Shown here piece by piece: positions 17,516 through 26,609 of a DNA stretch of 64,000 bases. The stretch covers positions 141,411 to 205,410 of the forward strand of contig CANLOE010000001.1 in the NCBI GenBank assembly GCA_947492745.1. The letters are read 5' to 3'. Positions within the stretch are counted from its first letter, which is position 1, and each line of letters begins with the position of its first letter. A model generated the notes under the pieces. It was not told the origin of the DNA. It saw only the letters and a list, made by a program, of their open reading frames with translations, and did not search any database. This stretch comes from an uncultured Cyclobacteriaceae bacterium (lineage in GTDB: Bacteria; Bacteroidota; Bacteroidia; Cytophagales; Cyclobacteriaceae). Made by a program: the position numbers and the translations under genes.

Positions 17516-17929
17516 TTAGTTTTCATTCAGCCATACCTTGGCTTCTATTTCAGAGCGAAAGATGGTCGTGGTCATATTGGGCATACTGTTCTCTTGGATA
17601 AATCTATCCGCCGAATACTTGATGAAAAAATTTTCCGATTCGATGATGGCTATGTACGATGGATTTTCCTGAGAGGTGGGAAGTCTCTGCATACTTCTAG
17701 GAAACCAATCGTTTGTCACCCAAACTTGGTCTACGGGAAGAACGCTCTGTTTTCTCTGGTCCAGTAACCATTTTTGGCACTGCCATTCTACGGCCATGTC
17801 CAGTGCATCGTTCCACATAGTCCGGAATTCCTCAGAAGTAGAAGCTTTGAGGTACTTTATATAGATGTAACTATCGGCTTCATTGTATTCGAGGTGAATT
17901 GTTTTTGAAGATTTTTTAGTGTAAGACAT
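17516..17929 (-). CDS. Small conserved protein, paralogue of the 18429 gene
   Basis: 137 residues, cytoplasmic. I do not recognise the family. The sequence pattern (KTIHLEYNEAD, FRTMWNDALDMAVEW, WLLDQRKQSVLP, YIAIIESENFFIKYSADRFI, FRSEIEAKVWLNE) alternates beta-strands and helices, loosely like STAS/SpoIIAA-type modulators. It is about 70 percent identical by eye to the neighbour at 18429, so the two are tandem duplicates. Between them lie a terminator and a family E repeat. Function unknown. Confidence 0.75.
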   Translation of the reverse strand: MSYTKKSSKTIHLEYNEADSYIYIKYLKASTSEEFRTMWNDALDMAVEWQCQKWLLDQRKQSVLPVDQVWVTNDWFPRSMQRLPTSQENPSYIAIIESENFFIKYSADRFIQENSMPNMTTTIFRSEIEAKVWLNEN

Positions 17930-18106
17930 GGTTAGTGTTAGTTAAGGTTAGTGAATAAATAGAAATAACAAGTTCGTAATCAGTAACAAAATAACCCGTG
18001 TTATCATTTTAAAAAAAAGTTTTTGGACCAAATCACTTTAACCTAGGTCATGCGTTGGATTTTCTATTCCAACTTCAAACCAGTAACTGTATGTGTTTTT
18101 TTGTAA

Positions 18107-18141
18107 AAAAAGAGACTGCCCTTTTCAGACAGTCTCTTTTG
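18107..18141 (-). terminator. Rho-independent terminator downstream of the second paralogue
   Basis: Stem AGAGACTG / CAGTCTCT flanked by A and T runs. On the minus strand it is followed by seven T. If it serves the gene at 18429, the E element at 18180 lies inside that 3' untranslated region. On the plus strand it ends in four T, so it could act both ways. Confidence 0.75.
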
Positions 18142-18179
18142 GCCTCTAGTTACGGGATTTCGTGTATGCCTAGGTTAAA

Positions 18180-18344
18180 CCCAAAATGATCTAGCCTTCC
18201 TATTGCGAACATAAATCACTTCAAAATCAGCGGTTTTACGCTGCGCAGGCTCGTCACCTTAGTGATACAAAAGCCTCCTCTCCTAAACCACTGATTTTAT
18301 TGCACTTTATACGCTCATCACACAATCCTATTGATCCATTTGGG
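18180..18344 (+). repeat. Family E palindromic element
   Basis: 165 bp, CCCAAAATGATC to TTGATCCATTTGGG. Exact TTAAA duplication at 18175-18179 and 18345-18349. Confidence 0.87.
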
Positions 18345-18428
18345 TTAAAAATACAATGATTGGGTCCTTGACTATCCTCCGTTATCCTAAAACAATCCGG
18401 TACAAGATATTATGGACTCCATCGCTTA

Positions 18429-18848
18429 TTATTCTAATTTTTCTTTCAACCATGCTTTGGCCTCTTTTTCGGAGCGAAAGACCGTCGTGGTCAAACCAGG
18501 GGCACTGTTCTCTTCGATAAACTTGTCTGAAGAATACTTGATGAAAAAGTTCTCAGACTCAATCATTGCTATATAGGAGGGGTTTTCAGGAGAGAAGGGA
18601 AGTCTTCGTACACTTTCATGAAAAAAGTCATTGGTCACCCAAACTTCGTCTACGGGAAGAACGCTCTGTTTTCTCTGGTCGAGTAACCACCTTCGGCACT
18701 GCCATTCTACGGCCATGTCCAGTGCAATTTTCCACATAGTCCGGAACTCCTCAGAAGGAGAAGCTTTGAGGAACTTTATATAGATAAATTGATCGGCCTC
18801 GTTGTATTCGAGGTGGATTGTTTTTGCAATTTTTTTTACGCTAGTCAT
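18429..18848 (-). CDS. Small conserved protein, paralogue of the 17516 gene
   Basis: 139 residues with the same architecture as the 17516 product: KTIHLEYNEADQFIYIKF, FRTMWKIALDMAVEW, WLLDQRKQSVLPVDEVW and FRSEKEAKAWLKE are shared. Differences concentrate in the first 8 residues and around 74-82 (FFHESVRRLPFS versus WFPRSMQRLPTS). It is cytoplasmic, with no known catalytic motif. Each copy has its own start region, so they are probably expressed separately. Confidence 0.75.
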   Translation of the reverse strand: MTSVKKIAKTIHLEYNEADQFIYIKFLKASPSEEFRTMWKIALDMAVEWQCRRWLLDQRKQSVLPVDEVWVTNDFFHESVRRLPFSPENPSYIAMIESENFFIKYSSDKFIEENSAPGLTTTVFRSEKEAKAWLKEKLE

Positions 18849-19297
18849 GGTTAATGTTGATTAAGGTTATAAAAGCGGTAAAAGTAGCCCGTCAGTATTT
18901 AGCAACAAAATAACCTATGCCATCCTTTTCAAAAAAATCAGGGGGTTGAGGCTTTTCCATCCTTTATCCCAAAATGGTCCCAAAACCTCCTGATTTCACA
19001 TCCAATACATATATTTATCAGCTATTTACCATTGTGTTTCCTGTCTCAAAAGTGCTTAATGCCTCCATACCTAAACAGCTCATGGTATTGTAATTACGCT
19101 TTCCCAATATGGCAGGGAGAAAAATTTAGGGTTTGCAAAGTCACATTATATACGGAAGGATCATAGCTCGGAAAAAAGTAATGGTTTCACTTCCTTACTG
19201 TAGAAGAGTATGTACAGGTCTTGGTCCTCCAATGCTAATGGGCCAAACAATAATCCCGAGCAAAAAGCCGCTACCTACAGGTGTATCGCCCGCATAA

Positions 19298-19455
19298 TAC
19301 AAATTTGGGTTTTAAATGTCGTATAGGATTCCGCGGGTCATTTTTTTTCAATCAAGGCGATAACCGCAGGGATAGCAGCGCTATCGCGAGGATTGTCAAC
19401 GCAGAGTGAAGCAAAATGAACAGGAAGATAGGCGATTTTAAAAGCTAAGTTTGTA
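19298..19455 (+). repeat. Family A MITE-like element
   Basis: 158 bp, TACAAATTTGGG to GCTAAGTTTGTA, with exact TAA duplications at 19295-19297 and 19456-19458. Confidence 0.85.
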
Positions 19456-19459
19456 TAAT

Positions 19460-19624
19460 CCCAAAATGTCCATTAGAAAATCTATTCCGGGCTTAACTGG
19501 CTTCAAATCAGTAAATGAATGCGTTTTTTGAATTCACCGTAGCGGTGCTACGCTGAACCCAAGAAAACGCCCTGATTCATTGCCATTTAAGTCCTCATGA
19601 CGAAGTTCCAACGAACATTTTGGG
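19460..19624 (+). repeat. Family C palindromic element
   Basis: 165 bp, CCCAAAATGTCC to GAACATTTTGGG. Exact ATAAT duplication at 19455-19459 and 19625-19629. The left duplication overlaps the end of the A element. Confidence 0.88.
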
Positions 19625-19742
19625 ATAATTTCAAATGAATGATTGATAGTACCGCCGCTTATTTTACTGATATTCAAAACGTTTTTTGCAAATCGGAAAT
19701 AGTATTTGAAGGAACAGTGCTTTTCAGCTATATTTAGCCCTT

Positions 19743-20621
19743 GTGAAAAGTTCTATCTCTATTCTATTATTTTCCCTTTTTGTTCTTGGGTCTTTCCCTA
19801 CAGTGTTGGCCCAAGATCTACAGCCCATTCCATCAATGGACCATCGTCGTGTGGTCGATGAAGCACAGCTGCTTTTGCCCCATCAAGAACAGGCACTGGT
19901 CGAGACCCTGACTGCATTCGAAGCAAAAAAAGGAAGCCAGATCGTGGTACTCACGGTATTGACAACACTCCCCGAGAGTATCGAAGAATACAGCATCCGC
20001 GTAGTCGAGGGGGAAGAAAGCAAGGATTGGAAAATAGGAAGGGAGGGCATCGATGACGGTATCCTTCTCTTGGTAGCAAAAAACGACCGAAAAGTAAGGA
20101 TAGAGGTTGGTTATGGACTGGAAGGTGCGGTACCGGACGCCCTCGCCAAGCGTATCATCAACGAAATCATTGTGCCCCGTTTCAAAGCGGGCAATTTCCA
20201 TGGAGGTATCAGTGCAGGTCTGGAAGCTTTGATAGGCCTGGTCGATGGGGAAACACTCCCACCACCGCAAACGGAACAGGAGCAGGGCCATCGCTCTTCG
20301 GGTTGGGATAATTACATATTATTCCTGTATTTTCCTCTCATTATCGTATATCACCTTCTGAAAGGCAAGGTGGGCAAGGTTTTCAGTAGAATTATTATCG
20401 TAGGGCTTGCCTTTGGTATCGGCTGGTGGTTTGCAAATTTGTTTTTAGGCATTATTGCTGCTGTGATCGTTCTTTTTGTCTCTTTTGGACAAGGAGGTGG
20501 TAGAGGGCGCGGAGGTGGTTATTATGGTGGTGGTTTTGGTGGCGGAAGCAGCTTTGGTAGTGGTGGATTCAGTGGGGGAGGTGGTAGTTTCGGTGGAGGC
20601 GGTGCTTCGGGCAGTTGGTAA
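19743..20621 (+). CDS. TPM-domain protein with Gly-rich tail (YgcG type)
   Basis: 292 residues starting at GTG. A signal peptide (cleavage near VLAQ, residue 24) precedes an exported TPM domain (about 35-165) with VVDEAQLLLP, DDGILLLVAKNDRKVRIEVGYGLEG and RIINEIIVPRFKAGNF. Two hydrophobic spans (about 193-208 and 216-246) follow, then a tail composed almost only of Gly, Ser, Phe and Tyr. TPM proteins of this layout are found beside a second TPM gene, as here, and usually near lemA, which is absent. Related domains act in photosystem repair in plants; the bacterial role is unclear. Confidence 0.9.
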   Translation: MKSSISILLFSLFVLGSFPTVLAQDLQPIPSMDHRRVVDEAQLLLPHQEQALVETLTAFEAKKGSQIVVLTVLTTLPESIEEYSIRVVEGEESKDWKIGREGIDDGILLLVAKNDRKVRIEVGYGLEGAVPDALAKRIINEIIVPRFKAGNFHGGISAGLEALIGLVDGETLPPPQTEQEQGHRSSGWDNYILFLYFPLIIVYHLLKGKVGKVFSRIIIVGLAFGIGWWFANLFLGIIAAVIVLFVSFGQGGGRGRGGGYYGGGFGGGSSFGSGGFSGGGGSFGGGGASGSW

Positions 20622-20769
20622 TCCTACCTTAGAAAAGCCTAAGGGAAATAAGCGAAAAGCAAGGCACTGATGAAATACCTCTTTTTAATGACCTTTGTAA
20701 ATGGATAGGCCATAGGAAGAGAATGAGACTTATCCATGTTTGACGATATGCACAAAAAAATCAGCACAA

Positions 20770-21420
20770 ATGGACAACAAGCAATACTTCAGCCCTCAGG
20801 AAATAGAGGACATAAAAAAGGCAGTATCACGTGCCGAACAGAAAACATCGGGTGAAATCGTACCCTATTTTGTTGAGCAGAGCGACACTTATGAATCGGT
20901 CAGACTGAGAGCAGCGATGATCATGGGGGCTTTTGCCCTGTTAACTTCGGCGGTGCTGAGTTTGTCCTGGAACTTCATATGGCATATTACCGGGGTGCAC
21001 ATCGTTCTGTTTACTTTATCCTGCTGTCTTTTGGGATATCTCATTGCGTATTTCTCAAAAGGCCTACAGCGCTACCTCATCAGTCCGGAGCTACTCTCCA
21101 AACGGGTACGACAACGGGCCTTGGAGGCTTTTTTGAGCGAAGAGGTATTCCATACGAAGGACAGAACGGGCATATTGATATTCATCAGCTACTTTGAGCA
21201 TCGGGTAGAAGTATTGGGCGACACGGGTATCAACAGCAAAGTAGATACTATCGCCTGGAAAGGTATCGTAGGACATATCGTCGAAGGTATCAAGAACGAT
21301 ACTATGGCCCTAGGTATCATAAAAGGTATCGACGATTGTGGAGAACTCTTGAAGAATGCACGTGTGGACAAACCCATGGGCAACCCCAACGAACTGGACG
21401 ATGGGCTGAGGATGGGCTGA
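20770..21420 (+). CDS. Second TPM-domain membrane protein
   Basis: 216 residues from ATG 20770; an in-frame TTG at 20740 is less likely. The TPM domain is split around two membrane spans (about 50-67 and 71-95): KAVSRAEQKTSGEIVPYFVE comes before and DRTGILIFISYFEHRVEVLGDTGI after. This matches the COG3762 partner of YgcG-like proteins. It follows the first TPM gene by about 150 bp on the same strand, so a common transcript is likely. Molecular function unknown. Confidence 0.88.
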   Translation: MDNKQYFSPQEIEDIKKAVSRAEQKTSGEIVPYFVEQSDTYESVRLRAAMIMGAFALLTSAVLSLSWNFIWHITGVHIVLFTLSCCLLGYLIAYFSKGLQRYLISPELLSKRVRQRALEAFLSEEVFHTKDRTGILIFISYFEHRVEVLGDTGINSKVDTIAWKGIVGHIVEGIKNDTMALGIIKGIDDCGELLKNARVDKPMGNPNELDDGLRMG

Positions 21421-21619
21421 ATCCCTTCCCTTCCATAGTGAAAGAGATAGGGGCCCCGGTCGGTCGGCAGGAACAGTTATACATAATCCGGGTTGAAACC
21501 CAAATTTGTATTACACCGCACAATCGTCATGGGACATCGATGGCCAGTGGGTTTAGATCATACCGAGTCTTTCCAGAAACCCACCATTCACTCCAAAAGG
21601 CTACTCTCCGAATGCAGGT

Positions 21620-21782
21620 ATATTCAAGAAAAAATGAAATGGGAAACCTTACAGGTAATGGCCCTTGGGAAAATCCGGATAATGTCGAATCGTAACGGGT
21701 AGACCTGTCATTAGGGCCTTTAGAAAATAGTGTCACCTAAATCTACAAGCTATCTTGTCCCAAATCAATTGCGTTTGGATAT
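21620..21782 (+). repeat. Family G dispersed repeat
   Basis: 163 bp, ATATTCAAGAAAAAATG to GCGTTTGGATAT. Close to the copy at 11979. Confidence 0.75.
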
Positions 21783-22190
21783 AATACCACTTGGGACCGA
21801 AGCGCATTGAATACTGCCTTATACATGTTATTTGACCCATGCCAATGCTCCTACGGGAAACAATTTCAGTTAAGTATAAGTATCCTCTTCGAATGACAAC
21901 AAAAATTTGTATATTCATTTCTGAACGCTATAAGGATAAGGGTTCATAACAAGGTCCACTCAGTATATCGATAGGGATAATCTACCCATATCACGTATCA
22001 TTTACTTCTGTCTCCTTAACAAGGCAGTAGTGAACACGTGCTTTTTTTAGGGTTGCACCGAACACTAATGGACGAAAGCCTATTTTGGTAAGACAAGCTT
22101 CAAAGCTACACTTTAGATTTCAGGGCATAAGCCCGATTTTGTAGGCTAAGGAACGCCTTTGTTTTCTTTGAACAGGCCGTATGTATGTAA

Positions 22191-22349
22191 TACAAATTTA
22201 GGTTTTAAATGTCGTATAAGATTCCGCGGGTCATTTTGTTTCAATCAAGGCGAGAACCGCAGGAATAGCAGCGCTATCCCGAGGATTGTCAACGCAGAGT
22301 GAAGCAAAATGAACAGGAAGATAGGCGATAGTTGAAAGCTAAGTTTGTA
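22191..22349 (+). repeat. Family A MITE-like element
   Basis: 159 bp, TACAAATTTAGG to GCTAAGTTTGTA, with exact TAA duplications at 22188-22190 and 22350-22352. Confidence 0.85.
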
Positions 22350-22477
22350 TAATTATGAGCAAGGGCAATTTTGACGCAAAGTAACTATCGGGAGGGACAG
22401 CATATGAATCCTGATATTTCTGTCCATGACTATAACGTAATTAGGGACAGCTTGCTCTGTCAGGACAAGCCATCTAT

Positions 22478-23617
22478 GTGGAAAGACATTTTTTAGATTT
22501 GGAAACTACTTTTTTGTTTGTACAATACATAAAACAAATCGTATTGAAAACTAAGTATTATTTTTGGATAGGTTTTATCATAGGATTACTTTTTCCGATG
22601 ACAGCCTGGGCCATGGATTTTTATCTCAGGGGTCTCAGTTCCACTTTTGAGCATGTACTGACTTTACATCGTATCAACCCTGTCCACTGGATTATCGATA
22701 CTGCGCCATTGGTTCTGGGGATTATTCTGGCCTATTTCGGTCATCGAAACCGTATCCGGCAGAAAAAGATACAATTTGAGAATACCTTCGCCCTGAACAG
22801 AATCGTAAAGATCACCTCCTTTATCAAAGAACTCAATAAGGGCAATCTCGATGCTGAATATCATGACGAAAAGGGTGAAAAAAGCGATGTAAAAATACTG
22901 CTCGATAGCTTTAGGAATCAGCTCAAGACCAATCAGGAGTCCGAAGGTAAAAGAGCCTGGGTGAGTGAGGGGCTGGCCAAGTTTGCCGATATCCTCAAAC
23001 GTAGTTCGGACCTGAAAGTATTGAGCGATCATATCATTAGCCAATTGGTAAAATACTTGGGTGCCAACCAAGGGTCTTTGTTCTTACTCAACGACACAGA
23101 AGAGGGCAATCCCTACCTGGAACTTTTCTCCTGCTTTGCCTTCGATACCAAAAAAATCGCTGAAAGAAAAATAGCTCCGGGGCAAGGGCTGCTGGGCCAG
23201 TGCTACCTGGAAAAGGAAATGCAGTACTTATCGGAAGTCCCCAAGGGCTATATTACCATCACTTCCGGTCTGGGCAAAGCAGAACCTCGCAGTGTTATTA
23301 TCATACCCATGCTACTCAATGAAGAAGTCGAAGGTATCATCGAACTAGCGAGCTTTAAGGAAATCGAAACGCACGAGCGCGAATTTTTAAAAAAAATAGC
23401 GGAGAACATTGCTGCCAGCATCGGCATCGTCAAGGTCAATGAGCGCACCCGCAAATTATTGAACGAGGCAAAAAAGCAAGCGGATATCATGCGAGAACAA
23501 GAGCTGATAATGAAAGAAAACATGGAAGACCTCTCGGGATTTCAAGAAGAAAGCCTACGAAAGGAGGTTGAATACAAGGAAAGGATAAAAACTTTGGAAG
23601 AAAAATTGGGCCTGTAA
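22478..23617 (+). CDS. Membrane protein with GAF domain and coiled-coil tail
   Basis: About 379 residues if it starts at GTG 22478; the start is uncertain because no ATG with a good leader is seen. Two membrane spans (about 27-47 and 73-89) are followed by a charged linker resembling a HAMP region (FIKELNKGNLDAEYHDEKGE), a GAF domain (about 175-310, GSLFLLNDTEEGN and VIIIPMLLNEEVEGIIELASF) and a C-terminal coiled coil (about 320-379). There is no kinase or cyclase domain, so it is probably a sensor or scaffold signalling to an unlinked partner. The ligand is unknown. Confidence 0.78.
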   Translation: MERHFLDLETTFLFVQYIKQIVLKTKYYFWIGFIIGLLFPMTAWAMDFYLRGLSSTFEHVLTLHRINPVHWIIDTAPLVLGIILAYFGHRNRIRQKKIQFENTFALNRIVKITSFIKELNKGNLDAEYHDEKGEKSDVKILLDSFRNQLKTNQESEGKRAWVSEGLAKFADILKRSSDLKVLSDHIISQLVKYLGANQGSLFLLNDTEEGNPYLELFSCFAFDTKKIAERKIAPGQGLLGQCYLEKEMQYLSEVPKGYITITSGLGKAEPRSVIIIPMLLNEEVEGIIELASFKEIETHEREFLKKIAENIAASIGIVKVNERTRKLLNEAKKQADIMREQELIMKENMEDLSGFQEESLRKEVEYKERIKTLEEKLGL

Positions 23618-23680
23618 CATCTTTCTACTAATTTTCGATTCTATCGGTAATATCGTGTAATCCACTTATTCACTATCTAC

Positions 23681-24862
23681 ATGGCAATGGACATCGATCA
23701 TTTAAGGAAAGAGACCAAAGGCACGCAAAATGTCATTCACTTCAATAACGCGGGAGCCTCACTGATGGCCGACCCTGTGGGAGAAACCGTAAGAGAATAC
23801 ATGGAGCAGGAAGCCTGCTACGGAAGCTATGAAACCGCAGTAAAGAATGCGGCCCGGCTCCACACCTTTTATACTGTTGCCGCCCAACTCATCAATGCCA
23901 ACCCTGAAGAAATAGCCTTTGTGGAAAGTGCCTCTGTAGCTTGGAACCGGGCCTTTTATTCCATACCCTTGGAAGAAGGGGATGTCCTGCTGACGGGAGG
24001 ACAAGAGTACGCCAGTAATTACATCACTTTCCTACAACGCCAAAAACGGGATGGTTTTCAGATCAAGATCGTAGCCAATAGCCTCAGTGGTGAAATCGAT
24101 GCCAAGGCACTAGAGGAAATGATCGATGAGCGTGTCAAATTGATAGCGCTTACCCATATCCCTACCCAGACGGGTATGGTCAATCCTGCGGAGGAAATCG
24201 GTCAGGTTGCGAAAAAATATGGTATCACTTATCTACTCGACTCCTGCCAGTCCGTGGGGCAATATCCCATAGATGTAGAAAAAATACATTGCGATTTTTT
24301 GACGGCTACAGGTAGAAAATACCTCCGTGGCCCTAGAGGCACGGGTTTTCTATACGCTCGACAGTCTACTACCCAGTCCATAGAGCCTCACGTTCTTGAC
24401 CTCAGTTCGGCCACATGGTGCGATACCGATGATTATGAAGTACGCAACGATGCCCGAAAGTTCGAAACATGGGAGCGTAGCCCAGCGGGACAGATTGGCC
24501 TGACCCACGCGATAGAATACCTGAACGGGTTGGGTATAAGCTCCGTGTGGGAGCGTATCAGCGAATTGGCCAGACAAATGCGCGAAAAACTCCAATCCTT
24601 GGAAAAATTACAGGTGCAGGATGAAGGTCTGGTCAGATCGGGCATCGTATCCTTTACGGTACAGGGCATGCAAACAGGGGCCGTCAAAACCGCATTACAT
24701 TTTGCGGGCATCAATGTTTCCATCGCCTATCAGAGTGCCTCGCTTATCGATATGCGCCAGCGGCAGTTGCCCAGTATCATCAGGGCATCGGTACATTACT
24801 ACAATACCACCGAAGAAATCGATACCTTTATTGCAAAGCTCAAGGATATTATTCCTGATTAA
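23681..24862 (+). CDS. Class V PLP-dependent aminotransferase-like enzyme
   Basis: 393 residues. The fold-type I features are N-terminal IHFNNAGASLM, the PLP-pyridine Asp187 in YLLDSCQSVGQ, and Schiff-base Lys213 in TATGRKYLRGPRG. It resembles SufS/NifS and isopenicillin-N epimerase relatives, but the C-terminal region where cysteine desulfurases carry their catalytic Cys reads SIIRASVHYYNT without Cys. A desulfurase role is therefore unlikely; a lyase, epimerase or selenocysteine-lyase-like role is possible. The stop codon TAA is also the target duplication of the A element that follows immediately. Confidence 0.85.
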   Translation: MAMDIDHLRKETKGTQNVIHFNNAGASLMADPVGETVREYMEQEACYGSYETAVKNAARLHTFYTVAAQLINANPEEIAFVESASVAWNRAFYSIPLEEGDVLLTGGQEYASNYITFLQRQKRDGFQIKIVANSLSGEIDAKALEEMIDERVKLIALTHIPTQTGMVNPAEEIGQVAKKYGITYLLDSCQSVGQYPIDVEKIHCDFLTATGRKYLRGPRGTGFLYARQSTTQSIEPHVLDLSSATWCDTDDYEVRNDARKFETWERSPAGQIGLTHAIEYLNGLGISSVWERISELARQMREKLQSLEKLQVQDEGLVRSGIVSFTVQGMQTGAVKTALHFAGINVSIAYQSASLIDMRQRQLPSIIRASVHYYNTTEEIDTFIAKLKDIIPD

Positions 24863-25020
24863 TACAAACTTAGCTTTTAAAATCGCCTATCTTCCTGTTC
24901 ATTTTGCTTCACTCTGCGTTGACCATCCTCGGGATAGCGCTGCTATCCCTGTGGTTCTCGCCTTGATTGAAAAAAAATGACCCGCGGAATCTTATACGAC
25001 AGTTGAAACCCAAATTTGTA
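24863..25020 (-). repeat. Family A MITE-like element abutting a stop codon
   Basis: 158 bp in reverse orientation. The left TAA duplication (24860-24862) is the stop codon of the PLP enzyme gene; the right copy is at 25021-25023. Confidence 0.88.
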
Positions 25021-25094
25021 TAAGATACATTTAGAATTTGCTATCGCTTATTCTGGAGAGGTCCGAGCGCAAAAATAATGTCCTGAGGATTTAA

Positions 25095-25260
25095 CCCGGA
25101 TCATCCATTGGAAAATCCACTGTGGATATAAATAACTGTAAATCAGTCATTGCACTACGTTTTTTGAACTCACCATAGCGGTGCTATGCTAAATCCAATA
25201 AAACTCCCTATTTATGGATATGTAAACCCTCGTCACGAAGTTTCCAACGCATGATCCGGG
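25095..25260 (+). repeat. Family D palindromic element
   Basis: 166 bp, CCCGGATCATCCATTGG to GCATGATCCGGG, with the central motif CACCATAGCGGTGCTATGC. Flanks TTTAA and TTTGA differ at one base. Confidence 0.8.
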
Positions 25261-25421
25261 TTTGACCAGTGAAGCGGCCTGCGGGCAGTATGAGCCATTG
25301 ACAAGGATAGCAGTGTTATCAGCGGTGTATCGTATTATGAGCGCCTATGCAAATCTATGGCACAATGAAAATTGTATTGCCTCAACATAGGCATGTGGTG
25401 CAGGTTTCAGTAGTGGAGAGG

Positions 25422-26483
25422 TCAGTTTTCTCCGATCTTTGAGCCACTCATTAGACGAACCATGAACTGCGCATCGGGAAAGCGGTTCAGGATGACCTTC
25501 ATCAACACCACCAAAGGAACAGAGAGTATCATGCCTGCAACTCCCCAAAGATAGCCCCAGAAAAGAAGTCCCAGAATAACTGTGATCGTGTTCAGTTTCA
25601 GGCTACTGCCCATCATCTTGGGTTCGAACACATTGCCGAAAATATTCTGAATGAGAGCCAGGCAGAGCAGCAGGAATACCACCGAATAAAAAGAGTCCAG
25701 TTGTACCAGCCCCAATAGTAAAGGGGGCAAAGTAGCTATAATGGAACCGAAAGTAGGTATGAAATTCAGTACGAAGCCAAGAAAACCCCAGAAAAGGGCA
25801 AAGTCAATACCAAATAGCAGGCAGACCACAAAGTAACCCATCCCCGTAAGGAGGCTCATGAAAAACTTGACCTTCATATAGGTGACGATAGAGGACTTCA
25901 CCTGCTCAAAGCCACGAAGTAATTCTTCCTGGGTCTCCGGCTTACCATCCTCCAGATAATTGATATACTGCTCATAGCGGAGTATTCCTCCCAGTAAAGC
26001 AATGAGGTATAGGGCCGTCATGAAAAAAGAACCCGTAAAATTCCCTAATAGGCCAGCAAACTGCCCCGAGGACTTGAGCAGCCAGTCGTAGGTCATCAGG
26101 TCGGATAACAAGGTGGTAATGTTATCTGCTTGGATGTCCACTCCCGGAAGCGAGTTGGCCCAACCAAGTATAAGCTCCAGTTTGGAATTGATCTGTCCCA
26201 GTAATTTCTCCTTTTGGACAGCAATGCTTTTGCCCGTTCTGTAGATCAGCATCCCGAATAGCCAAAGAAAACTGAGTGTGGTAATGGATATGGCCGTAAG
26301 ACTCAGACTAAAAGGCCATCGCATCTTTTCGAACCGGGCCAGTATCGGTTGTAGTAATATGGCTATGAACAAGGCCATAGCCAAGGGAATCAGTAAAGAG
26401 GAAAGTACCGAAATCATGTAAATGACCAAAAAGGCCAGAAAGACCAATAATATGTTTTTAATGGTCGCTACGTTTTTTTCCAT
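25422..26483 (-). CDS. AI-2E family transporter (PerM-like permease)
   Basis: 353 residues from ATG 26483; the frame is open to 26534, but the internal ATG followed by a charged then hydrophobic N-terminus fits the family better. About eight membrane spans, with the pattern LGFVLNFIPTFGSIIATLPPLLLGL characteristic of the UPF0118/AI-2E exporter family, followed by GNVFEPKMMGSSLKLNTITVILGLLFWG near the C-terminal bundle. Members export small molecules or ions, and the substrate here is unknown. Monocistronic; the pirin gene lies upstream on the same strand across a 126-bp gap. Confidence 0.9.
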   Translation of the reverse strand: MEKNVATIKNILLVFLAFLVIYMISVLSSLLIPLAMALFIAILLQPILARFEKMRWPFSLSLTAISITTLSFLWLFGMLIYRTGKSIAVQKEKLLGQINSKLELILGWANSLPGVDIQADNITTLLSDLMTYDWLLKSSGQFAGLLGNFTGSFFMTALYLIALLGGILRYEQYINYLEDGKPETQEELLRGFEQVKSSIVTYMKVKFFMSLLTGMGYFVVCLLFGIDFALFWGFLGFVLNFIPTFGSIIATLPPLLLGLVQLDSFYSVVFLLLCLALIQNIFGNVFEPKMMGSSLKLNTITVILGLLFWGYLWGVAGMILSVPLVVLMKVILNRFPDAQFMVRLMSGSKIGEN

Positions 26484-26609
26484 AAGGGCAAGGGTATCGA
26501 GAGGGGATTTAGTGAAACCGTTCCAAGATAACACTATAAAAGTAATGAAGATAATACTAGGAGCATATATCTTCTTTGAAAATTACCGTCCCGAAACCTG
26601 CACTACTTT

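Larger units (their letters stand above)
17930..18428. other. Spacer between the two paralogues
   Basis: Holds the terminator at 18107-18141 and the family E element at 18180-18344. No gene is visible. Confidence 0.55.
18849..19742. other. Intergenic stretch with adjacent A and C elements
   Basis: 18849-19294 shows no recognisable gene or element. 19298-19455 is an A element and 19460-19624 a C element, joined through overlapping target duplications. 19630-19742 is the leader of the TPM gene. Confidence 0.5.
21421..22477. other. Intergenic stretch of about 1 kb with A and G repeats
   Basis: 21494-21510 is an A terminus remnant (CCAAATTTGTA), 21620-21782 a G repeat and 22191-22349 a full A element. 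21785-22185 shows no gene. Confidence 0.5.

Noticed and set aside
23681..24862. Cysteine desulfurase (SufS/NifS)
   Set aside because: The PLP Lys is present, but the loop expected to carry the catalytic Cys has none, and no suf or isc genes are near.
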